Made by a program: the position numbers and the translations under genes. From IMG/VR virus record IMGVR_UViG_3300032287_004066, positions 1 to 23,643 of that record: a DNA stretch of 23,643 nucleotides, one strand, 5' to 3'. Of this stretch, positions 14,501 to 20,641 are shown in pieces. The notes below the pieces were generated by a model, which saw only the letters and a program-made list of their open reading frames with translations, was not told where the DNA came from and made no database searches. This stretch comes from a virus. The stretch's first letter is position 1; each line of letters opens with the position of its first letter.

Positions 14501-15158
14501 TTTTGCAAGCTGTAGTGCTGATCCTATTATATACTTTGAAAATTTAGGTGGTCCTAGTGCTTATAGAGCAACAGCTATAAATATAAGTTCTTCATATTTT
14601 ATAAGTGGATCTTCCCCATTAGGATTTCCTATAGCAGGAGGTGTTGTAAAAAATATATTTAATTATGAAAATGAAGATATAAATAATGTATTTTTTCCTG
14701 GTACTCTTGATAATTTTCCTTCATATTCTATAGCTGAATCTAGTCAATATAATATTCAAGCTGGATTTGATATAACTGTAACTTTACCTGACAATCAATC
14801 AGCTACTTGGTCTTTACAAGTATTTAAAAATAGTGATGTTACTCCTTTATTTGAAAGTTCAAATATATATACTAATGAGACTCCTGTAAATTCATATAGA
14901 ATATTATTTGCTACTGGTTCTGTAGCAAGCGCTCCTTGCTTTAGAGGCCCATCTAATTCTGGAGTTGGTTGGTCAAGTGTTCAATATCCTGTACAAGGTG
15001 ATACTATATTTACAAATTCTAGCCTAACAACCCCAATTAATATTTCAGGATATTTTGCATTATATATACCTGGTACTCCTGATCCTACTTACTATGGTCC
15101 TACTCGCACTATTTCAGGTAATACTCTAGGAAGTGATAGTGGAGTAGATCAATGTTAA
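11502..15158 (+). CDS. Very large baseplate or tail-fibre protein, gp7-position candidate, 1218 aa
   Basis: This is the largest protein in the window. It is rich in Asn, Ser and Tyr, with many SSY/SGS turns as in fibrous virion proteins. The N-terminal part (to about 250) is beta-rich; about 255-350 contains helical stretches (SSYKQLLNLITSQSIDINT). Residues about 525-570 hold a well-defined motif (LLAETYKRIYHNLPLLLKTK, then GTAYGLQTLISTFGIT). The C-terminal 200 residues are again beta-rich, ending in a Gly/Pro-rich tail. Size and place after gp25-gp6 match T4 gp7 (1032 aa), which runs along the wedge periphery. A tail-fibre role is the alternative. No transmembrane or enzymatic motif is visible. 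Confidence 0.65.
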   Translation: MADNIKIVGEILNTQQVSRYTEEDLNILPSQLIKEDFGFSNDYIEYFVYDAGGNSLNTNYNYRDFKLASNSYLDPTSGSLPIIEIDPVKDLQSLGYSSGEFNVQYNFFSNKISNPDAELFLKEISSDRTELRIGSTTLTNQQIEDSTLSIINEYSGSSYFVDYLANFGNNQQAVVVNVALNKIESGYEILLKLYQPLPINILEKSTLWIVKEKVNPYIFDINLDKLIIPLPGPQLRGPNFDIEVPNRNNIATSYQNYNTLLNNFQNVSSSYKQLLNLITSQSIDINTDYSNFNNFVFFSSVEQRILNFYNKVKQIEDLNNNISTYTALTSSYPNLKNDLNLATASINNTIANFDGFEYYLYFESGSLTSSLEYGITPYPKSNTIKPFTLAPTGSTSASLWLTYATSSANNYDNYNQNNLLFTIPNFIRDDENNTPYITFINMVGHYFDNIWIYLQAVTDVNLANNNLEKGVSKDLVYTALQSLGTKLYNKYGDSSNDLFLVGKNSGSINFDNNFTPTGSYLNNIPRKDLLAETYKRIYHNLPLLLKTKGTAYGLQTLISTFGITSSILNVKEYGGYLKSNTLQEYNDDKVRIVSNSIVAGNTLSPYISLQQQPTSSSLFRTNDLHYVDISFSPETQIDKYVSASIASSNPTWNIDNYIGDPGYLYSSSYDNLNSQRNTYYNFTSSYLDYAGFIRLIQYFDSSLFKMIKDFVPARTNLSTGITINSPVLERNKISYAKPTSTSKISVLNLGLNGPTASTQYTSLYNYLTESKAAYYNGEISGSIINYYNDWTSRNFNPYLLSISNSIDINSFNHSNFNVLLNNVSSSILSVTRKLLQPIYSIISGTLGLVGYSSSYYAELQDSNLSLESYKLSRHDGVKISSLLYNTYTSASSTYDGDISYGKTATIDKNVRKIGLFTDIIESSFLPGRNRVALKYLVDEYGGLTELNQRNKYWEEIQRTFIAGDYLNVSQFDNQKSSNQKTTDGNKLIFESGYTYYPILYFASCSADPIIYFENLGGPSAYRATAINISSSYFISGSSPLGFPIAGGVVKNIFNYENEDINNVFFPGTLDNFPSYSIAESSQYNIQAGFDITVTLPDNQSATWSLQVFKNSDVTPLFESSNIYTNETPVNSYRILFATGSVASAPCFRGPSNSGVGWSSVQYPVQGDTIFTNSSLTTPINISGYFALYIPGTPDPTYYGPTRTISGNTLGSDSGVDQC

Positions 15159-15170
15159 AACTAATTAATT

Positions 15171-15905
15171 ATGCCGTTTACACAAACAAAAACATTTAGC
15201 ATAAATCAATCCAACGTTTCTTTAGAAGAAGGGGATAAATTAACTTTTAAATTAGTTTTACAAGGATCTTCTACAAGTAATTTTACTGCTTCTATTTCTC
15301 AAGGATCTTTATATGTAGCATCTTTAGCTGTTGCTACGGGATATGCTTCAACTACCTGTCCCTATTTTGATACAGGATCTATATCAGCATCTATGGCTTC
15401 AGGTTCTTCTACTAATAATATTATAACTCTAGATTCAGGAATAACTAATTTTCATAATAGAAATTATCAATTTATACCTAATCCTCTTACAGGGTCTATA
15501 AACAGTTTATTTGATGAGTATGGGGTTGTTGATTATGAATTCTCAATTAAGCCGTACGATATAGCATTGACTTATTTATCTGATGGAACTTATATTGAAT
15601 CTAGAATTATTACTGCTTCTATTTCATCAAATCTTCTTCAATTACACTTAGATAGTCCTTTATCCAATTTTTATGCTACTAATCTAATATCAGGGTCATA
15701 TAGGAGTTTTTTAATATTATCTAGAAGAGAAGATGAAACTAATGCTTATTTAACCTTTAGAAAACGCAGTGGTGCTACTTCATATGGTTTTGTTATTCCA
15801 TCAAATTTAGCAGCAAATGTACTAGAGAATATAGATACCATTACTAGAGAAGTAAAACAAAAATTATTATCAGATCAATCACAAGTAACAATAAATACTT
15901 TTTAA
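15171..15905 (+). CDS. Beta-rich, Ser-rich virion protein, 244 aa
   Basis: The N-terminal half is strand-rich and Ser/Thr-rich (KLTFKLVLQGSSTSNFTASI). The second half includes YGVVDYEFSIKPYDIALTYL, then LILSRREDETNAYLTFRKR and a C-terminal helix (ITREVKQKLLSDQSQVTIN). It looks like a virion appendage or baseplate accessory protein. It is separated by 12 bp from the 1218-residue gene and shares its Ser/Asn/Tyr-rich composition. There is no TATTTATA in the 12-bp gap, so it should belong to the same transcript. No specific family is recognised. Confidence 0.65.
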   Translation: MPFTQTKTFSINQSNVSLEEGDKLTFKLVLQGSSTSNFTASISQGSLYVASLAVATGYASTTCPYFDTGSISASMASGSSTNNIITLDSGITNFHNRNYQFIPNPLTGSINSLFDEYGVVDYEFSIKPYDIALTYLSDGTYIESRIITASISSNLLQLHLDSPLSNFYATNLISGSYRSFLILSRREDETNAYLTFRKRSGATSYGFVIPSNLAANVLENIDTITREVKQKLLSDQSQVTINTF

Positions 15906-15912
15906 TTTAATA

Positions 15913-15928
15913 TATTTATAGTATATAC
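15913..15928 (+). promoter_or_regulatory. TATTTATA octamer joined to GTATATAC palindrome
   Basis: TATTTATA (15913-15920) is immediately followed by GTATATAC (15921-15928), 11 bp before ATG 15940. This is the only site where the two recurring intergenic motifs of this window abut. Confidence 0.55.
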
Positions 15929-15939
15929 AATAGAAAATT

Positions 15940-16602
15940 ATGGCAATTTTAAATCCTACAACAATTACTGTAGATGCAATATTAACCACAAAGGGTCGTG
16001 AATTATTGGCTCGTAATGATGGATCATTCAAAATTACACAATTTGCATTAGCTGATGATGAAGTTGATTATACTTTATATAACCCAACTCATCCATCTGG
16101 CTCTGCATTTTATGGTGAAGCAATTGAAAATGTTCCTGTATTAGAAGCATTTCCTGAAGATTCTCAAGTAATGCGTTATAAATTAGTAACATTACCTCGT
16201 GGAACCTCTAAATTACCTGTTCTTAATCTTGGTTATACTAGTATTACACTTAAACAAGGTGCTTCATTAACTATTACTCCGCAAACATTGAATTATGTTG
16301 GTAGTACAAGCACATTTGAAGCTAATGGGTATGTTGCTACAATTGCTGATTCTCGTCTAATATCTGCATTTACTGGGACCGGTATTACAACAACAACTCC
16401 TGTTCAAGGATTAAATACAACTACAGGAGCTGTATTATCAGTGACCCAAGTAGGTACTTCATTTACATTAACTGGAACTACAGTTAATACTTTGTTCGGA
16501 ACAAGTTTGACTACATTAACAACTACCATTACCGTTATTGGTAGAGATAGTGGTGCTAGAATTACTATTCCTTTAAATATTCAAAAAGTATCAACAATAT
16601 AA
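15940..16602 (+). CDS. Virion structural protein, N-terminal conserved domain plus beta-rich C-terminus, 220 aa
   Basis: Residues 1-90 form a compact domain (ILTTKGRELLARNDGSFKIT, QFALADDEVDYTLYNPTHPS, then VPVLEAFPEDSQVMRYKLVT) of a kind found in virion proteins of T4-like marine phages. Residues about 95-220 are Thr-rich and strand-rich (SITLKQGASLTITPQTLNY, TTITVIGRDSGARITIPLNI), resembling an Ig-like or adhesin module. It is the first gene of an operon with the two paralogous proteins that follow. A role as appendage or baseplate decoration is inferred. Codon choice is slightly richer in CGT/GGT than in the neighbours. Confidence 0.7.
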   Translation: MAILNPTTITVDAILTTKGRELLARNDGSFKITQFALADDEVDYTLYNPTHPSGSAFYGEAIENVPVLEAFPEDSQVMRYKLVTLPRGTSKLPVLNLGYTSITLKQGASLTITPQTLNYVGSTSTFEANGYVATIADSRLISAFTGTGITTTTPVQGLNTTTGAVLSVTQVGTSFTLTGTTVNTLFGTSLTTLTTTITVIGRDSGARITIPLNIQKVSTI

Positions 16603-16610
16603 TTTAAAAT

Positions 16611-17531
16611 ATGTCATTTTCAAGATATAACCCAGAAGACCAAGTAGTAAGCTCAGAAACCGTAGTGCGTGGTTTATGGAGTGGAGACACATATAATTTA
16701 GCTAATTTAGGATTTTTTACTGCCAGCTCTAATACATCTTATTATTTAAATGTATATGATACTGTCGGTACAGCTTCATTGCAATTTGCTATTCAATATG
16801 GTAATTTACAAGGATCTGGATCTACTCCTATAAATGCTTTAGTACCTGGAAATACTCCTACTCGTATTGTATATGGAGAATATAGAAATTTAGTTTATGG
16901 TACTGAAAATCAAAATTTTGTATTTAACGGATCTGTATCAGCAAGTGGAATTTATATTGTAAATATTGCTCGCTCTCGCTATAAAGAAAGCCTCCAACCA
17001 GGTTCTCTTGAATTAACAATAGGTACTAGAACATTGATTGATGATAGTACAACTACTAATTTATCTCGCTTCTTAGGCGAAAATAGATATTATAATCTAA
17101 TTAGTGGAAGTATAGCCAGTGGCTCATTTAGTACATCTGTTAATTATGGATTTTTCTTCCCAGATATGGGTCTTCTTATATTAGATTCTGGAAGTTTAGG
17201 CGCTAGCGTAACAGGAACTGGATCTGCAGCATTATTTAATGCTATTAAAACTGGAAATAACTTTAAACTCCAATCAGCAGAAACTGTATCTTCAACTTAT
17301 TTCTTTACACGTGTAAAAAATAGTGAATTTAATTATACTACTAATCCATCTATTATAGATGATAATGGTAATTTATTATATACTACATTAATTAATAATC
17401 CACAAACATATCCAACAACTGTAGGATTATATAATGATAATAATGAACTATTAGCAGTAGCTAAAATGAGTAGACCTTTAACAAAAGACTTTACTAAGGA
17501 AGCATTAATTCGAGTTAAGATAGATTACTAA
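16611..17531 (+). CDS. Virion structural protein, paralogue A of the 17539 product, 306 aa
   Basis: The protein starts MSFSRYNPEDQVVSSETVVR and is beta-rich throughout. It contains GIYIVNIARSRYKESLQPGS, followed by LELTIGTRTLIDD. Its C-terminal module has the order FTRVKNSEFNYTTNPS, then TVGLYNDNNELLAVAK, then PL, then a final strand. The next gene ends in the same module (see 17539). This ordered C-terminal pattern is also seen in virion proteins of other T4-like marine phages and probably mediates assembly onto a common ring or appendage. Residues before it would supply a variable function. It lies 8 bp downstream of the 15940 gene. Confidence 0.7.
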   Translation: MSFSRYNPEDQVVSSETVVRGLWSGDTYNLANLGFFTASSNTSYYLNVYDTVGTASLQFAIQYGNLQGSGSTPINALVPGNTPTRIVYGEYRNLVYGTENQNFVFNGSVSASGIYIVNIARSRYKESLQPGSLELTIGTRTLIDDSTTTNLSRFLGENRYYNLISGSIASGSFSTSVNYGFFFPDMGLLILDSGSLGASVTGTGSAALFNAIKTGNNFKLQSAETVSSTYFFTRVKNSEFNYTTNPSIIDDNGNLLYTTLINNPQTYPTTVGLYNDNNELLAVAKMSRPLTKDFTKEALIRVKIDY

Positions 17532-17538
17532 TTTATGT

Positions 17539-18390
17539 ATGTCTTCATTCAAAAAACTAAGCAAATCAGACGTTTCCGTTGTACCTTATCATGCTAATAA
17601 GCAATGGACATTTAATCAATCTACTTATACAACGTACTCTACTCTTTATACTGGTACTAATACAAGTGGAGTTTTTAGTTTAAGTGAAGCTTCATCTTCT
17701 AATCAATATAATAGATTAGTTTATGCTCAAATAAATCAATTATTTTATCAAGCTTATCCTAATCTATTAAATACATCCTCATTAGCAAGTTCAATATATT
17801 ATGAATCTACTTCTCAACAACGTCCTACTGCATCATATTTTGTATTTAATGATAATAATAATTTAATATCAAGTTTCCCTACAGGTTCTAACCAAACAAT
17901 TAAAGTTTTAGCAGTTGATCAAAGGGTATTTGGAAATAAAATATTACCAAATTCTATTACCCTTACTTCAGGAGCATATAATATATTTGATGATGGTTTT
18001 GGAAATTTATATGATGATACAATTCACATAGGAAATGTAATATACGCTCAAGGATTAATAATATTAACTAATCAAAGCTATCAAACAGTATTCTCAGAAC
18101 CTACTTTTACTATATCATTTAAAAACGATCATCTCATTTATGAAAATGAAGTACGTTGTTTAGTAAGGGAAAGTGATTTTAATTTATCATACAACCCATC
18201 ACTTGTAACAGGTAGTTACACAGGTGGTGTTGTAAGAAATTTTGCAACGGGTTCTAATTTCTACACTTATGCAACATCATTGGGATTATACAATGATAAT
18301 AATGAATTATTAGCTGTTGCTAAATTTGGTAAACCAATGTTAATATCACCAGATACAGACATGACATTTGTAGTTAAATACGATACTTAA
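17539..18390 (+). CDS. Virion structural protein, paralogue B of the 16611 product, 283 aa
   Basis: The C-terminal about 85 residues repeat the plan of the previous protein: VRESDFNLSYNPS, then SLGLYNDNNELLAVAKFGKP and a closing strand. The 44-bp DNA stretches coding for the core motif (from 17424 and from 18283) are clearly similar, so this is a tandem duplication with diverged N-termini. An internal part includes IKVLAVDQRVFGNKILPNSI, a counterpart of the SLELTIG region in paralogue A. It is probably a virion appendage or baseplate component. An out-of-frame ATG at 17535 lies just before the chosen ATG 17539. Confidence 0.7.
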   Translation: MSSFKKLSKSDVSVVPYHANKQWTFNQSTYTTYSTLYTGTNTSGVFSLSEASSSNQYNRLVYAQINQLFYQAYPNLLNTSSLASSIYYESTSQQRPTASYFVFNDNNNLISSFPTGSNQTIKVLAVDQRVFGNKILPNSITLTSGAYNIFDDGFGNLYDDTIHIGNVIYAQGLIILTNQSYQTVFSEPTFTISFKNDHLIYENEVRCLVRESDFNLSYNPSLVTGSYTGGVVRNFATGSNFYTYATSLGLYNDNNELLAVAKFGKPMLISPDTDMTFVVKYDT

Positions 18391-18399
18391 AATAAGTTT

Positions 18400-18852
18400 A
18401 TGAGAACATGGTTATGGCATGATGATGATGGAAGTATAGCAGAATTTCCTGAAGAAAAAGCTAATGAATATTATGGTTTTGTTTATATAATTACTAATAT
18501 AAAAACAAAGAAGTTTTATATAGGTAAAAAAGCATTCACCCATAATAAAAAGAAAAAACTTACCAAAAAAGAAATTGCTGAACATACGGGTGTTGGTCGT
18601 AAACCAACAACACGAGTTGATGTAGTAGATAGTGGATGGAAATTATATTGTGGATCATCTAAAGAATTATTAGCTGATATTAAAACACATGGTGAAAAAT
18701 ATTTTGAACGCATTGTATTACACTTAGCCAAAAATAAAAAACAACTCTCATTCCTTGAACTCCAGGAACAAATAACACACCGTGTATTGTTTAAGGATAA
18801 TTGTTATAACGATAATATAGCAGGAAAGTATTTTCGCAAAGATTTTGCTTAG
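18400..18852 (+). CDS. GIY-YIG domain protein, Seg-like phage type, 150 aa
   Basis: GIY-YIG signature: GFVYIITN (residues 26-33) and FYIGKKAF (39-46) around a hairpin, followed by a basic loop (NKKKKLTKKEIAEHTGVGRK), SGWKLYCGSSKELLADI, FERIVLHLAKNK and LELQEQITHRVLF, which offers candidate metal-binding Glu residues. This order is that of the small Seg-like GIY-YIG proteins widespread in T4-like marine phages, thought to be endonucleases. It lies 9 bp after the virion genes and 26 bp before the primase gene, at the join of structural and replication blocks. It could be a free-standing homing enzyme or a DNA-processing nuclease. Confidence 0.75.
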   Translation: MRTWLWHDDDGSIAEFPEEKANEYYGFVYIITNIKTKKFYIGKKAFTHNKKKKLTKKEIAEHTGVGRKPTTRVDVVDSGWKLYCGSSKELLADIKTHGEKYFERIVLHLAKNKKQLSFLELQEQITHRVLFKDNCYNDNIAGKYFRKDFA

Positions 18853-18874
18853 GCAAAGTTTATTACTATATTGA
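18844..18874 (+). promoter_or_regulatory. Host-type (Bacteroidota) promoter for the primase gene
   Basis: TTTG at 18844-18847 and TATATTGA at 18867-18874 are separated by 19 bp, fitting TTTG-N(17-23)-TAnnTTTG except in the last two bases of the second box. The box ends 4 bp before ATG 18879. The TATATTG core is the same as before the sigma gene. The upstream box lies in the last codons of the GIY-YIG gene. Confidence 0.4.
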
Positions 18875-18878
18875 GAGT

Positions 18879-19820
18879 ATGGATAGTACAGCTCTCTTAT
18901 TTTTAACCGAATCCGTATTGGGTAAAGGACAATCTACAAGTAAAGGCAATTACGCCTTTAAATGTCCATTCTGTACGCATCATAAAAATAAGTTAGAAAT
19001 TAATCTACGTACAACATCAAAACGTGAAAACTTTTGGCATTGTTGGATATGTGGTGCTAAGGGTAAATCATTGCTTACGTTGTTTAAGAAAATTAAAGCA
19101 CCTCAAGATAAAATCAATGAGTTAAATATATTAGTTATACCTGATAAAAAGGAAATCCCCATATCTTCAGATATACTTGAACTTCCTAAAGAATTTACAT
19201 CTTTTTCAGATATACCTGAAAATAGGATTACTCAAATCGAATCAAAACACGCGCTAAAATTCCTTAAAAAGCGTGGTCTTACACAAGACGACATAATAAA
19301 ATACAATATTGGGTTTTGTACAGAAGGTAAATATGAAGGTCGTATTATTATTCCTTCATACGATAATAATAAACGTCTAAATTACTTTATAGCTAGAGAC
19401 TATAAAGAACCATCATTACAAAAATATAAAAATCCTCCTGTATCCGCTAAAGATGTTATTGGGTGGGAGTTATACATAAATTGGAACGCACCAATTATAC
19501 TTGTTGAAGGTATATTTGATGCTCTTACTATTAAACGCAATGTAATACCTTTATTTGGTAAAGAATTACATGGTAAACTAATGGAAAAATTAGTTAAATC
19601 TTCTGTTAATCGTGTTTATATTGCTTTAGATGCTGATGCAAGAAAGGATGCTTTAAGACAAGCAGAAAAGCTTATGTCATACGGTAAAGAAGTATACTTG
19701 GTAGAAATGGAAGGTAAAGATGCAAACGAAATAGGTTTTGAAAATTTTCTTAACACAATTGAGCAAACACAACCACTGAATTTTCAGAGCTTGCTTGAAA
19801 AAAAATTACAACTATTATGA
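18879..19820 (+). CDS. gp61: DNA primase, T4 gp61-like (zinc finger plus TOPRIM)
   Basis: The 313-residue protein has an N-terminal zinc-binding domain with Cys29, Cys32, Cys55 and Cys58 (KCPFC and HCWICGAKG) and a TOPRIM domain with Glu210 in ILVEGIFDAL and Asp251/Asp253 in YIALDADARKDA. In between is the LKKRGLTQDDIIKYNIGF segment typical of DnaG-type primases, followed by GRIIIPSYD. It makes RNA primers for lagging-strand synthesis with the phage helicase. Length is close to T4 gp61 (342 aa). The stop overlaps the next start (ATGA), coupling it to the nuclease. A host-type promoter lies directly upstream, fitting early or middle expression. Confidence 0.88.
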   Translation: MDSTALLFLTESVLGKGQSTSKGNYAFKCPFCTHHKNKLEINLRTTSKRENFWHCWICGAKGKSLLTLFKKIKAPQDKINELNILVIPDKKEIPISSDILELPKEFTSFSDIPENRITQIESKHALKFLKKRGLTQDDIIKYNIGFCTEGKYEGRIIIPSYDNNKRLNYFIARDYKEPSLQKYKNPPVSAKDVIGWELYINWNAPIILVEGIFDALTIKRNVIPLFGKELHGKLMEKLVKSSVNRVYIALDADARKDALRQAEKLMSYGKEVYLVEMEGKDANEIGFENFLNTIEQTQPLNFQSLLEKKLQLL

Positions 19821-20605
19821 TCGACAGACATGTTAATATTATTAAAGATCCTAAAATTAAGCGTATTATTGAATACAGTGAGGGTGATAAGCAAGTTAAT
19901 GTACTAGATAGTAGATTTTATAAACGAAATGACAAATACTACCCATCTGTAACTTCAGTATTGAATTATTTCCCTAAAAATAAATTCTTCCATGAATGGC
20001 TTAAAGATGTAGGTCATAATGCTGATATTATTGCTTCTAAAGCAGCATCTGAAGGTACTCAAGTACATACTGCTATTGATCGTTTTTTAAACGGTGAAGA
20101 AATTAAGTGGATTGATGATAATGGAAGAGCAGAATACAGTTTAGAAGTTTGGAAAATGATTTTGAAATTTGCCGATTTTTGGAATACACATAAACCAGAA
20201 TTAGTAGCCTCAGAATATCATTTATTTTCAGATACTCACGAATATGCAGGTACAACTGATATAATTGTTAAATTAAATAACCAAGTATGGTTACTTGATA
20301 TTAAAACATCAAATTCACTTCATACCTCTTATGACCTACAATTAGCAGCATATGCTGTTGCTTGGAATGAAACACATAATACTTTAATTGAACGTACTGG
20401 TATTTTATGGTTAAAAGCAGCTACTCGTGGAGAAGGTAAAAAAGATGCAATTCAAGGTAAAGGATGGCAATTAAAACCATCAGATAGTATTGCTACTAAT
20501 TTTGAAATGTTTAAAAAAATATATGATATTTACAAACTAGAAAATCCAGAATTTAAGCCTATTACGGAATTATTACCCACGAGTATTAAATTATCTGCCG
20601 AATAA
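19817..20605 (+). CDS. PD-(D/E)XK nuclease, RecB/Cas4-type
   Basis: The 262-residue protein has the motif order of the RecB/Cas4-like exonuclease family: YYPSVTSVLNYFP near the N-terminus, SEGTQVHTAIDRFLNG with His84, EYAGTTDIIVKL with Asp148, WLLDIKTSN giving Asp161-x-Lys163, and DLQLAAYAVAW giving the Q175xxxY179 motif. It has no four-Cys iron-sulfur cluster signature. In phages, such nucleases degrade or process DNA ends during recombination, replication or host DNA breakdown. The 4-bp overlap with the primase gene points to a shared replication/recombination role. It is the last clear phage gene before the TonB receptor. Confidence 0.85.
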   Translation: MIDRHVNIIKDPKIKRIIEYSEGDKQVNVLDSRFYKRNDKYYPSVTSVLNYFPKNKFFHEWLKDVGHNADIIASKAASEGTQVHTAIDRFLNGEEIKWIDDNGRAEYSLEVWKMILKFADFWNTHKPELVASEYHLFSDTHEYAGTTDIIVKLNNQVWLLDIKTSNSLHTSYDLQLAAYAVAWNETHNTLIERTGILWLKAATRGEGKKDAIQGKGWQLKPSDSIATNFEMFKKIYDIYKLENPEFKPITELLPTSIKLSAE

Positions 20606-20610
20606 GATTA

Positions 20611-20622
20611 TTATACGTATAA
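20611..20622. promoter_or_regulatory. TTATACGTATAA palindrome upstream of the TonB receptor
   Basis: This is a perfect 12-bp palindrome in the 36-bp gap between nuclease and receptor genes, 19 bp before the TTG start. Its 10-bp core TATACGTATA also occurs at 2045-2054 and, in shortened form (TATACGTA), at 3766-3773. It could be an operator or part of a promoter. Confidence 0.45.
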
Positions 20623-20641
20623 TTGAAATAAAAAAATTTAC

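Noticed and set aside
19817-20605. CRISPR Cas4 identity for the PD-(D/E)XK protein
   Set aside because: The core nuclease motifs fit the wider RecB/Cas4 group, but the iron-sulfur cysteines are absent and no other Cas gene or array is present. A phage recombination nuclease is the simpler call.
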